Source of the DNA: Anaerolineae bacterium
GTDB lineage: Bacteria > Chloroflexota > Anaerolineae > Aggregatilineales > Phototrophicaceae
DNA length: 64,000 nt
Assembly: GCA_022821805.1 (NCBI GenBank)
Contig: JAJECX010000024.1
Location: 62,001-126,000, forward strand
Direction: 5' to 3'
A program made the translations under genes and the position numbers. How positions within the stretch are numbered: position 1 is the first letter of the stretch; each line of letters begins with the position of its first letter. The notes below the pieces were generated by a model. It saw only the letters and a program-made list of their open reading frames with translations. It ran no database searches and had not been told where the DNA came from. Shown here piece after piece: positions 18,938 through 26,924 of this stretch.

Positions 18938-19675
18938 TTAGGCGTGACTGACGGCGATGCCGTAGACGGCGCCCGCCCCTTTTTCTTTCAGCGCGATGGC
19001 GCATGCACGGAGCGTCGAGCCGGTCGTCACCACGTCATCCACCAGCAATACCGCGTGCCCCTTCACGGCTTCGCACGCCTCAAACGCGTCCCGTACATTT
19101 GATTGCCGCTCCTCTGGCGTCAACAGCGCCTGCTGGCTCGTTTCTCTGACGCGCTTGAGGCTATCCGCGCTGTATATTACGCCCATCTCCGCCGACAAAT
19201 GCCGCCCCAAGAGCGCCGCCTGATTGTAACCTCTTTCCGCTTCTCTATCAGCGAAAAGAGGCACTGGCACAATCACGTCTACCTTCCACTGCAAGCCGCG
19301 AAGCGCCTTGACCATTCGCGCGGCCAATGGCTCTGCAAGCTCGGTCGCGCCATCATATTTGAAGGCTCGCACCGCGTTTCGCAAGATATGGCGATGCTTG
19401 CCCGTCGCGAATACCTCGTGCAACTCATTAAGCTCTTTAGAATAGTCTTTGAGCGGCAGCAGATCCAGTTCGCGCCGGCAGCCAGCACAAAGGCGAAAGT
19501 CAACCCGACCGCAAATGCCACAGGCCGGTGGGAAAATCAGATCTAGCAGCCAATGCCAGGCGCGAGCCGCGCTTCGTTCAAGTTGCAGCAGCAGGCTGTC
19601 CGGGGACGGAGTTGTAGCAATGCTGACTTCATTGTTCACTCTAGACACCGATCCTATTGAAATCGATTGTAGCAC
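18938..19675 (-). CDS. comF: ComF-family phosphoribosyltransferase-like protein
   Basis: A 245-residue protein with an N-terminal zinc ribbon (PPACGICGRVDFRLCAGCRRE) and a C-terminal PRTase fold with the PRPP loop AVLLVDDVVTTGSTL. ComF is needed for uptake of single-stranded DNA in transformable bacteria, although the family is widespread in others. The first 40 residues before the zinc ribbon are poorly conserved and the start could be later. The comF-hpf order on one strand is a common bacterial arrangement. The ComM-like ATPase at 47-48.6 kb is a second possible competence gene. Confidence 0.9.
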   Translation of the reverse strand: MLQSISIGSVSRVNNEVSIATTPSPDSLLLQLERSAARAWHWLLDLIFPPACGICGRVDFRLCAGCRRELDLLPLKDYSKELNELHEVFATGKHRHILRNAVRAFKYDGATELAEPLAARMVKALRGLQWKVDVIVPVPLFADREAERGYNQAALLGRHLSAEMGVIYSADSLKRVRETSQQALLTPEERQSNVRDAFEACEAVKGHAVLLVDDVVTTGSTLRACAIALKEKGAGAVYGIAVSHA

Positions 19676-19841
19676 AGATGCCCGGGGAATCGGCTAATCT
19701 GCAACGCCTTGATTCGCCTTGCGACCGACCGAAGAGACGCGCTGTCCGCGACCTTGCGAAGTCCCTGGCCCCTGCTAGCGGTAAAGCTTGGAAACTCAAA
19801 TCGTGCTATAGTTAGACGGTGCGCTGATAGCCAATTAACGT

Positions 19842-20639
19842 ATGCGGAGAGGGGCTTTCCAATTGGAGAAAATCGGTCGCGCAGGCTTGACCTTTTATCG
19901 AAACGAAGCCTGGGCTGACCTTCGGCACGGCATTTTTACCCGCCATGGCGGCGTCAGTCATTCACCATGGCGCTCGCTGAATATGGGCGCTTCCATTGGC
20001 GATTGCCCGGAGGCGGTGAAGGAAAATCATTCGCGCGTTTACCGAGCGCTTGATGTCAATGGAGACCGCGCCGCAAGCTGCTGGCTGGTTCACAGCGCCG
20101 ACACGCTCATTGTGGCGGAGGATTTCCGGCGCAATGGTCGCCCGCAGAAGGCCGACGCGATCATTACCAATCAGCGCGATACGCCGCTCGTCATGCGCTA
20201 TGCGGATTGCGTTCCGCTGCTATTCTATGATAGAGCCAAGCGGGCGATTGGGCTGGGGCACGCCGGCTGGCGCGGGACCGTGAAAGGCATGGCGTCCAGC
20301 GTGGTTCGCATGATGCGGAAGACCTACGGAAGTCGCGCGGCTGATATCGAGGTTCTAATCGGTCCCGCGATCTCACGGCGAAATTACGCCGTAGGAGAAG
20401 AAGTAGTCGGTCAAGCAGATGCCTACTTTGGCGATGACGCTGGCGTGATTTGGCGCGATTCAACCGCTGGCGCGGCGCGCTTGGATCTCTGGCGCGCCAA
20501 TCGCATCGATCTGGAACGAAGCGGTGTGACGAATATCAAGCTGCTCGGCATCTGCACATACGACAATACGGACGACTTTTATTCTCATCGCCGTGAAAAT
20601 GGCGCGACCGGTCGATTCGCTGTGGTGATGTCTCTGTGA
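19842..20639 (+). CDS. pgeF: peptidoglycan editing factor / multicopper-oxidase-fold purine nucleosidase (YfiH family)
   Basis: A 265-residue DUF152 protein. The family signature is complete: FTRHGGVSHSPW, MRYADCVPLLFYD, GLGHAGWRGTVKGM, GPAISRRNYAVGEEV and GICTYDN, including the zinc ligands His and Cys. Members cleave purine nucleosides or remove wrongly incorporated residues from peptidoglycan precursors. The stop overlaps the yggS start (GTGA), a frequent pairing. The N-terminal ten residues may be upstream of the true start. Confidence 0.9.
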   Translation: MRRGAFQLEKIGRAGLTFYRNEAWADLRHGIFTRHGGVSHSPWRSLNMGASIGDCPEAVKENHSRVYRALDVNGDRAASCWLVHSADTLIVAEDFRRNGRPQKADAIITNQRDTPLVMRYADCVPLLFYDRAKRAIGLGHAGWRGTVKGMASSVVRMMRKTYGSRAADIEVLIGPAISRRNYAVGEEVVGQADAYFGDDAGVIWRDSTAGAARLDLWRANRIDLERSGVTNIKLLGICTYDNTDDFYSHRRENGATGRFAVVMSL

Positions 20640-21358
20640 GCATCCGCGACAATATCAAGCGCGTTGAGGATCGCATTGCCGATGCCTGCGCCAACGTTCA
20701 GCGCAATCCGGCCGATATCACGCTGGTCGCGGTCACCAAGCAGAAGACCGTGCCCGAAATCCTCGAAGCCGTCGACGCTGGATTGCGACAATTGGGAGAA
20801 AACCGCGTAGAAGAAGGTATGGCAAAGATTCCGTTAGTTAATGACGCCGCCAATGATAAACCGACATGGCACATGGTCGGGCATGTGCAAAGCAGAAAAG
20901 CCAAGCATGTAGTTCCGCAATTTGACATGGTACAGTCTGTGGACAGCTTGAAGCTGGCAAGACGTCTCTCGCGGCTGGCGGACGAAAAGGAGCGGCGGCT
21001 CAAGGTCCTTTTGGAGATAAATGTTTCCGGAGAAGCATCGAAATATGGATTTGCGGGTTACAATTGGTGTCGGGACAGTTCGGTTCGGGATGACTTGTGG
21101 CGCGAGGTCGGCGAGATTGCAGCATATCCTCATCTGGAGCTGGCGGGTCTGATGACGATGGCGCCCTATGACGCGGACGAAGCCATCATTCGGCGCGTGT
21201 TTGCTGATTTGCGCGCCTTGCGAGACGCGCTCGCTGATGAATTGAAGCTGCGGCTGCCCGAATTGAGCATGGGAATGACAAACGATTATCCAATTGCGAT
21301 TGAAGAAGGCGCGACAATGGTTCGCATTGGACGCGCGATTTTTGGCGAACGAGTTTGA
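20636..21358 (+). CDS. yggS: PLP homeostasis protein (YggS/PROSC family)
   Basis: A 240-residue single-domain alanine-racemase-fold protein that binds pyridoxal phosphate and controls its free pool and amino-acid balance. The PLP lysine is in LVAVTKQK, followed by LGENRVEE, WHMVGHVQSRKAK, and LSMGMTNDYPIAIEEGATMVRIG. In the family the motif is usually FIGHLQ and MGMS-D; here GHVQ and MTNDY are mild variants. It starts at GTG 20636, overlapping pgeF by 4 nt. A yggT gene follows 31 nt downstream, as in many bacteria. Confidence 0.95.
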   Translation: MSIRDNIKRVEDRIADACANVQRNPADITLVAVTKQKTVPEILEAVDAGLRQLGENRVEEGMAKIPLVNDAANDKPTWHMVGHVQSRKAKHVVPQFDMVQSVDSLKLARRLSRLADEKERRLKVLLEINVSGEASKYGFAGYNWCRDSSVRDDLWREVGEIAAYPHLELAGLMTMAPYDADEAIIRRVFADLRALRDALADELKLRLPELSMGMTNDYPIAIEEGATMVRIGRAIFGERV

Positions 21359-21389
21359 TTAAGAAATCGGAAGAAAGGTCCAAACAGCG

Positions 21390-21632
21390 ATGAATCCACT
21401 TTTTGCCGTATTATATTGGCTGCTGCAGGTGTATCAGATGATCCTGGTGGCGCGAGTCTTGATAAGTTGGATACCCAACCTCGATCCAAACAATCCGATC
21501 GCTCGCGTGCTGTATCAATTGACCGAGCCGGTTCTGGCGCCGATTCGCAGCGCGCTGCCGCCAATGGGTGGCATTGATCTGAGCCCGCTGGTTGTCTTCC
21601 TGGGTATCTTCATTTTGATGCAACTGGTGTAA
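21390..21632 (+). CDS. yggT: YggT-family membrane protein
   Basis: An 80-residue protein with two membrane segments flanking the conserved RVLISWIPNLDPNNPI and LTEPVLAPIRSALPP motifs. In this half-length form one YggT unit is present. The family is linked to cell division or osmotic tolerance in other bacteria. It ends the pgeF-yggS-yggT operon. Confidence 0.9.
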   Translation: MNPLFAVLYWLLQVYQMILVARVLISWIPNLDPNNPIARVLYQLTEPVLAPIRSALPPMGGIDLSPLVVFLGIFILMQLV

Positions 21633-21681
21633 ACCGCCGAATCGACCATGCGGCGATTGTTCATTCAAGGGCGTCGTCTCG

Positions 21682-22383
21682 CTATAGCCGGATCAAGATT
21701 CGCCCGCAGTTTTGACAGTTCACCATACCTTCGCCGCGGTTGATGGCGGTGATTACGATGCTGTTCTGTTCGATTCCGCAGATGGTGCAGGCTTTTTCTC
21801 GAAGCACGGCAACCGGTCGATTTGACTTCGCCACCCTCATGCGATTATAGGTCTTGAATGATTCCTCAGGAATCGCCGCTACCGATTTCTTGCGCCGCGC
21901 CAGCTTTTGATTCACGGATTCGGTCAGGGTTTCCTTTTCCTTCAGCAGTTCTTTGCTTTCCCGTTCGTGCAGCTCACGGGCTTCGTTGCAGCGCGCTTCC
22001 GTTTCTTCCGCCTTGTCACGCAGTTCATCCCGCTCAGAGCTGAGTTTCTGCAGCTCATCATCCAACACGGATTTGCGCCGGGTCAACGATTCCACTTCCA
22101 ATTGCATATCCTGCAATTCTTTGGGATTCGTAACCTCGCCACTGTACAAACGGGTTTCAGCATTTTGCCTCTTTTCGACCGACGAGGCGATTTCCAACTC
22201 CATGTCACGAACGCGCGCCTCGGCCGCCTGATACGATTCTTGCGCTGCCTCGTTCTCGGCAGCAGACTCGCGCAGCGCTTCATCGTCGTCCAACTGGGCG
22301 TTAATCGCCTTGATCCTTTTCGCGCGTTCGATAATGTCAAGCTCAAGCTCTTGAAGACGATACAGGGCTACTACATCTGACAT
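21682..22383 (-). CDS. coiled-coil protein with C-terminal C4 zinc ribbon (CT398/DUF164 type)
   Basis: A 233-residue protein. Residues about 5-170 form a long coiled coil; the conserved LYSGEVTNPKELQDMQLEV segment sits at the turn. The C-terminus is a zinc ribbon with CTICG and CQNCGRIL. Proteins of this architecture are widespread; one chlamydial member binds flagellar and secretion proteins, but the general role is unsettled. GAGG lies about 9 nt before the start. It has its own promoter at 22424-22453. Confidence 0.85.
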   Translation of the reverse strand: MSDVVALYRLQELELDIIERAKRIKAINAQLDDDEALRESAAENEAAQESYQAAEARVRDMELEIASSVEKRQNAETRLYSGEVTNPKELQDMQLEVESLTRRKSVLDDELQKLSSERDELRDKAEETEARCNEARELHERESKELLKEKETLTESVNQKLARRKKSVAAIPEESFKTYNRMRVAKSNRPVAVLREKACTICGIEQNSIVITAINRGEGMVNCQNCGRILIRL

Positions 22384-22423
22384 GTCCCGGTTCCTCGCGT
22401 GAAATCTACAGTGTCTATCAAGG

Positions 22424-22453
22424 TATATAATAACGCATGTTTTTGCCAGTCAA
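22424..22453 (-). promoter_or_regulatory. promoter of the zinc-ribbon coiled-coil gene
   Basis: TTGACT (22448-22453) and TATATA (22424-22429) on the minus strand with an 18-base spacer, about 40 nt upstream of the start codon. The same AT stretch contains TATAAT on the plus strand (22426-22431), which could serve the divergent gene at 22565. Confidence 0.6.
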
Positions 22454-22564
22454 TGAACGGAATGTCGAATCGCATCCTAAGCCTGCTTCAATGCGGCTGA
22501 AATTGCGAGTGAACGGCGGCATTGTTGGCGATTTCAACTTTCGGGCGCGAAACACGAGGCGAAA

Positions 22565-24019
22565 ATGTCTTTCTTGCTGCGACTTACCACCGAGCGTGCG
22601 GCAATAGCGATCGCCTTCACGCTTCTTTTCGCAATGGCAAGTCGTGTTTCTGTCGACCCCGATATGTGGTGGCATATCCGTCTCGGAGAGCACATCCTTG
22701 AAACGAGCCAGCCTGTATACGCCGACACCTTCTCGCACACACATGCGGGCTTGGTTCACCGGAATCATAGCTGGCTGGCGCAGGTGGTCATGGTTGCTGC
22801 CTGGCGCCTGGCTGGACACCTTGGCTTAACGCTCTTCGTGTCGCTGCTTGCTACCGGCGGTATGTTCTTCTTGTATCGCGCCGGGGCCGGCGTCATTTAT
22901 ATGCAGGGCTTCGTGCTGGTCATCGGCGCCGCTTGCGCGGCCGCCTTCTGGTCTCCGCGTCCGCAGATGTTCACCTTTTTCTTCAGCGCCGTCTTGATCT
23001 ACCTCTTGTTTGAACTTAAACGTAAAGGGCGGGACCGCCTCTGGCTGCTTCCGCCGATGCTGTGGCTCTGGGGAAATTGCCACGGCGGATTCATATTCGC
23101 TTTCATCTTGATCGGCGCCTTTGCCTTCGGCGAATGGATCAATTGTCGCTTCGCCCTTGGCGAATCCCGCGCGCCGCCGCGCGCGATTGGCAAACTGCTT
23201 TGGATCACTTTGCTGTCGCTGGCGCTAATGCCTCTCAATCCGCTTGGACTCGAGGTCTTCGCGACGCCGTTTGAAACGATCGGCATCAGCGGTCTGCGCA
23301 ATTACATTCAGGAATGGCAATCGCCCGATTTCGGCCAGGCGCAAAGCTGGGGCTTCATTCTGCTTTTGGGAACGCTCTTGGGCGCCATCTCCGCAAGTCG
23401 GCGTCGTCTGGATGCGACGGAGTCCCTCCTGATTATTGGGACCCTCTTCTTGGCGCTGTTATCAGGGCGAAACCTGTCTCTCTTCGCTGTCGTCGCCGCG
23501 CCAATTGCGTCCATTCATATTGATCAAGCGCTTTCGCGCAAGGGCTGGCTGATCCAAGGCCGAATCCGCGAATCACCTCGCCGCGTCGCTGTAAATCTCA
23601 CGCTGATTGCGCTGGTTGCTTTTGGCGCGATTTTCCACGTGGAATACGTCACGAACGACAAGACTATCAGAAGGGCGCTGTTGCTGAACTTTCCCGTTAA
23701 CGCGGTTCGCCACCTAACCGCCGCGCCGCTTGAGGGCAAGCTCTTCAACAGCTACAACTGGGGCGGTTATCTCATTTTCGCAGCGCCGCGGCATCCGGTG
23801 TTCATTGATGGCAGGACCGACCTGTATCGTGATTTTCTCGACGATTACGTCGCTGCGTTCCGCGACGATTCCTGGCGGAGTCTCTTCAATCTGTGGGACA
23901 TTCGCATCGCCTTGATTGAATCGGCTAGTCAATTGGCAATGCAGCTTGACAATGCCGTAGACTGGCGGCGCGAATACTCCGATGAGCTCGCCAGCATATT
24001 TGTGAGGTCAGATCAATGA
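22565..24019 (+). CDS. polytopic membrane protein, GT-C-like
   Basis: A 484-residue protein with about ten hydrophobic segments. The first extracytoplasmic loop has DPDMWWHIRLGEHILE and later HNHSW-like RNHSWLAQV, a pattern seen in a group of uncharacterised glycosyltransferase-C-like proteins. After the last membrane segment is a soluble tail with NSYNWGGYLIFAAP, FIDGRTDLY and a terminal ALIESASQLA region. This suggests a lipid-linked sugar transferase or relative, but no activity can be assigned. GAGGCGAAA precedes the ATG. The stop overlaps the next gene by 4 nt (ATGA). Confidence 0.6.
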   Translation: MSFLLRLTTERAAIAIAFTLLFAMASRVSVDPDMWWHIRLGEHILETSQPVYADTFSHTHAGLVHRNHSWLAQVVMVAAWRLAGHLGLTLFVSLLATGGMFFLYRAGAGVIYMQGFVLVIGAACAAAFWSPRPQMFTFFFSAVLIYLLFELKRKGRDRLWLLPPMLWLWGNCHGGFIFAFILIGAFAFGEWINCRFALGESRAPPRAIGKLLWITLLSLALMPLNPLGLEVFATPFETIGISGLRNYIQEWQSPDFGQAQSWGFILLLGTLLGAISASRRRLDATESLLIIGTLFLALLSGRNLSLFAVVAAPIASIHIDQALSRKGWLIQGRIRESPRRVAVNLTLIALVAFGAIFHVEYVTNDKTIRRALLLNFPVNAVRHLTAAPLEGKLFNSYNWGGYLIFAAPRHPVFIDGRTDLYRDFLDDYVAAFRDDSWRSLFNLWDIRIALIESASQLAMQLDNAVDWRREYSDELASIFVRSDQ

Positions 24020-24570
24020 AGCGCGCTTATCGCGAACGCGCAATGAACCGTTTGTACGCGGAACTAAAGAGCGCCGATTTCGATACGCGCGAAAATGCGC
24101 TGTTCCAGCTCGCGCTGATGCTGCGGCGCTCGCAGAACGCCAGGCCCTCCGCCGACTGGACGGATTACGACAGCGAGCATCTTTCGCGAGACCTGCTGCG
24201 TATTCGCTTGTCGCCTGCGGATCAAGAGCGAATCGCCAGACATCTGGCGCAAATGATGACGACTTGCGCCGATAGCCGCGCCTCGGTGTTTTGGGCGCTG
24301 AGTGAAGTCTCTGCGCCTGTGGGATTTGCCACAGTCATGTCGGCGACCGCCGAGTTTGGCGACCAGCTAAACGATGAAGCAGCGTTTCAAGCTTGTCGCG
24401 CGTTGCTGAAGTGGCTGGAGACGGACGAGGCGGCGACGATACTCGCGCGGAATCTGCTCGCCGGCTCCGATCACTTGCCAATGCTCAGGCGCTGGTCGCG
24501 CTCGACCGAGTTCCGACTGGCGAAAAGCGCGGATGCGGTCATCAAGCTGGCGCAGCGGCTGTCTGAGTGA
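24016..24570 (+). CDS. helical repeat protein of unknown function
   Basis: A 184-residue soluble protein predicted almost wholly helical, with HEAT-like helical pairs such as DTRENALFQLALMLRR and NDEAAFQACRALLKWLE. No signal peptide or catalytic motif. ATGA overlap with the upstream membrane protein makes a cytoplasmic partner role likely. I do not recognise a named family. Confidence 0.6.
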   Translation: MKRAYRERAMNRLYAELKSADFDTRENALFQLALMLRRSQNARPSADWTDYDSEHLSRDLLRIRLSPADQERIARHLAQMMTTCADSRASVFWALSEVSAPVGFATVMSATAEFGDQLNDEAAFQACRALLKWLETDEAATILARNLLAGSDHLPMLRRWSRSTEFRLAKSADAVIKLAQRLSE

Positions 24571-24571
24571 C

Positions 24572-24730
24572 GTGAACCCTCAGCGGCGCAGTCAATTGCT
24601 CTTCACCCTTGCAACCTTGCTGGCAGCGCTATGCACGGCTCGTGGATACGTCGCGCAGCCCTCCAGGAACCAAAACCGGGCTGCCGATTTGAGTGGGACG
24701 GAGATTCCCGATTGCCAGGAGCAATCTTAG
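24572..24730 (+). CDS. possible small exported protein (52 codons)
   Basis: A GTG-start frame one base after the preceding stop. It begins NPQRRSQLLFTLATLLAALC, which looks like a short signal peptide with a basic start and hydrophobic core, followed by a polar tail of about 30 residues ending in CQEQS. No ribosome site of note. It may be chance; conservation in relatives would decide. Confidence 0.2.
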   Translation: MNPQRRSQLLFTLATLLAALCTARGYVAQPSRNQNRAADLSGTEIPDCQEQS

Positions 24731-24756
24731 GACAAGGCGGCAATCTGCACTATAAT
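24727..24756 (+). promoter_or_regulatory. promoter of the coiled-coil gene at 24795
   Basis: TTAGGA (24727-24732) and TATAAT (24751-24756) with an 18-base spacer, about 38 nt before the start codon. The -10 matches consensus fully. Confidence 0.5.
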
Positions 24757-24794
24757 GGGTACGGGCGCAAAGCGGCAAGACGCGAGACGACTTC

Positions 24795-25547
24795 ATGTCT
24801 GATCTTTTTGAGAAAATTTCCACCCTGATAAACGCGCAGCTCAGTGATTTCCTGGGCAAGAACCCGCGGTCGCCATTGGCGCGCATCCGGTTGGACGCGG
24901 ACGAAGCGGAAGAGAATCCGCAGCGGTCGGCGCGAAGCTTGCGTCAGCGCCTCGACCAGGCGATCGACTACGAGGATGAGCTGCAAGCGAGAATCGACCA
25001 GCGAATGCGCGAAGTTGTGGAGCTCGACAAGCTGGTGGACGACATGCTGCGCAGCGGCGACGAACACTCGGCGCAGCGCCTGCAAGGGCAGCTCAATATG
25101 AAACAGCAGCAATTGACCATCGCCGAATCGGAGCTCCGTGACCATCGCTTGATGACGCAGCATCTTATGCAGGAACTGGGCGCGCTCGAGATGGCGCTGG
25201 ACAATCAGCAACGGCGCGAGCAAGCGCAAAGCGGGGGCGGCTCGTCTTCGGGCGGACGGACGCGCATCCCGATCGACGGCGTCGCATCGTCTGGCAGACA
25301 AAGCGGAAGCGCCGACCGGACGATCCTGGATACGATGTCCGAGAAATTCGAGGAGACGCGCGCAAACCTCGAAAGTCTACTGAACAATTCGCCAGCCTCT
25401 GAGCGTACGACGCCGCCCGGCCGCGCGCAACGATTCGAAATCGTCGACGAAGAGCCCGATCCACGTAAGCCCAAGCCCCGCAAAAAAGACGAGCCCGATA
25501 TGAGCGCGCGCTTGTCACGCCTTAGCAAACCGTCTGAAGACGAATAG
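24795..25547 (+). CDS. coiled-coil protein with disordered tail (PspA-like N-terminus)
   Basis: A 250-residue protein. The start MSDLFEKISTLINAQL is amphipathic, as in PspA/IM30 membrane-binding proteins, and is followed by a coiled coil (about 38-140) rich in Gln, Glu, Arg and Leu. From about 145 the chain is Gly/Ser/Pro- and charge-rich (GGGSSSGGRTR, ARLSRLSKPSEDE) and likely disordered. PspA relatives stabilise membranes under stress; this one lacks the full PspA length and ending, so only the general shape supports that idea. It has its own promoter. Confidence 0.55.
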   Translation: MSDLFEKISTLINAQLSDFLGKNPRSPLARIRLDADEAEENPQRSARSLRQRLDQAIDYEDELQARIDQRMREVVELDKLVDDMLRSGDEHSAQRLQGQLNMKQQQLTIAESELRDHRLMTQHLMQELGALEMALDNQQRREQAQSGGGSSSGGRTRIPIDGVASSGRQSGSADRTILDTMSEKFEETRANLESLLNNSPASERTTPPGRAQRFEIVDEEPDPRKPKPRKKDEPDMSARLSRLSKPSEDE

Positions 25548-25550
25548 CCT

Positions 25551-26327
25551 TCAAGACCAGCCGATCCTTTGACGATCGGACTCCAGCGGTTCGATAAGAT
25601 CCTGCATCGAACGCTCGATATAGGGGAAGCCCAGCCAGGCGCTCATCAAGCCGAATAGCCCGCCAGTGAAGATGCGAAATATTGGCGCCGTCTCTCGCAC
25701 AGGCCAAAACTCGAATGGCGGGTAGCTCAGGAGCTGGCTGAACCCGTCCAGCCCAACAGGACCCAAACCAGCAAATACGTACAGCCAAAATGGCAGTGGA
25801 CGGATCCGCCAGCGATAACGGCGATAGATCACGCCGCCAACAAAGATCATCGTGTAGATTGCGAGGTCGCGCGCGCATAGGCTCGTCTTGTAGCCGAAGG
25901 ATTCGTCGCCGATGAAATGACGCGCGGCGAACTGTTGGGCGATGCTGAAGTCGCCTAGTCCCTCAACATTCGCCGGCGGAGCTGGCGCTCGCCCCTCATA
26001 AAAGCGCGACCAATAGCGATACTGCTCCAAAAACGCTCCTGATTGACTGGCGTAGGCTTCAAACGATTGGTAGCCGGTGCCGGCGGCGCCGCGCGGATAA
26101 AAGGCTTGCTCGCCAAACAGAAACGGCGACCGAAAGGCAAATTGGTGGCAGAATGGACTATAGAGCGTGTAAATGATATCGGCTGGCGCTTTCAGTCCCA
26201 GCTTCGCCAGCGTCGGCGCGACCCAGGGCAAGCTGATGTAAATCGCCAACGCGACCAAAGCGAAACGCAGCCAATTGCGCGCGAAACCCAAGAATACGCG
26301 CTTGCTATAAACTTCCGCAGTTCTCAA
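25551..26327 (-). CDS. DUF2085-family membrane protein
   Basis: A 258-residue membrane protein with about five hydrophobic segments. It shows the DUF2085 landmarks: SPFCHQFAFRSPF in the first loop, SLCARDLAIYTMIFVGG, and DGFSQLL before the final segments. The conserved Cys and His may bind metal or take part in redox chemistry. It starts at TTG 26327, 24 nt after the tlpA-like gene on the same strand, in a cluster of thiol-redox genes. Function is unknown in the family. Confidence 0.75.
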   Translation of the reverse strand: MRTAEVYSKRVFLGFARNWLRFALVALAIYISLPWVAPTLAKLGLKAPADIIYTLYSPFCHQFAFRSPFLFGEQAFYPRGAAGTGYQSFEAYASQSGAFLEQYRYWSRFYEGRAPAPPANVEGLGDFSIAQQFAARHFIGDESFGYKTSLCARDLAIYTMIFVGGVIYRRYRWRIRPLPFWLYVFAGLGPVGLDGFSQLLSYPPFEFWPVRETAPIFRIFTGGLFGLMSAWLGFPYIERSMQDLIEPLESDRQRIGWS

Positions 26328-26351
26328 GGCTCTTCGCAGCCTGGAAATCGA

Positions 26352-26915
26352 TCAAGCCTTTCTGCCGAAGCGGGCGAGATCGCCCTGCAGGGATTTCAAC
26401 CGCACTGGTCCGTAATGCACGCGTCGAATGACATGGGCTTTATCCAGCACAAAAGTCGTAGGCAGTCCACGAACCTGATAAAGATGGGACACCGCTCCGC
26501 GAGCGTCCAGCAGAATGTCAAACGTCAATCCGAGGTTAGCAGCCCAGTCGCGAACAGCGTGAACGTTGTCGCCGACATTGACCGCCAGGATTCGCAGGTC
26601 ATCGGGATAAATCTCGTAGAGCGCCTGCAACTCGCGCATTTCGCGCTGGCACGGCTCGCACCAGGTCGCCCAGAAGTTGATTATGGTGAACGCGCCACGC
26701 GCCTCTTCCAGCGCAAGCGCGCGCGACGATGGGGTCAAGAGTGTGAACGGCGGCGCGGGCCAACCCTCTTCCGGCGCGACAGCGCGTGCGCCGCCACGCC
26801 GAAACCCAGAGTAATCGGCGCGGTCGGGCAATCCCGCGTGGATCAAAACAGCCAATGCCGCGCCCAGCGTAAGGAACGCGGCAAGCAAATGCAGGACCCG
26901 ATTCAGCTTGGACAT
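26352..26915 (-). CDS. TlpA/ResA-type thiol-disulfide oxidoreductase
   Basis: A 187-residue protein with one N-terminal membrane anchor (about residues 8-28) and an extracytoplasmic thioredoxin domain. The active site is NFWATWCEPCQREM and the cis-Pro loop is VRGLPTTFVLD. It reduces disulfides outside the membrane, for example in cytochrome c maturation, taking electrons from CcdA. It lies 9 nt downstream of the CcdA-TlpA fusion gene, so the two are an operon. WCEPC differs from WCGPC/WCVPC at the middle residues, which tunes redox potential. Confidence 0.9.
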   Translation of the reverse strand: MSKLNRVLHLLAAFLTLGAALAVLIHAGLPDRADYSGFRRGGARAVAPEEGWPAPPFTLLTPSSRALALEEARGAFTIINFWATWCEPCQREMRELQALYEIYPDDLRILAVNVGDNVHAVRDWAANLGLTFDILLDARGAVSHLYQVRGLPTTFVLDKAHVIRRVHYGPVRLKSLQGDLARFGRKA

Positions 26916-26924
26916 GCTACGGAA

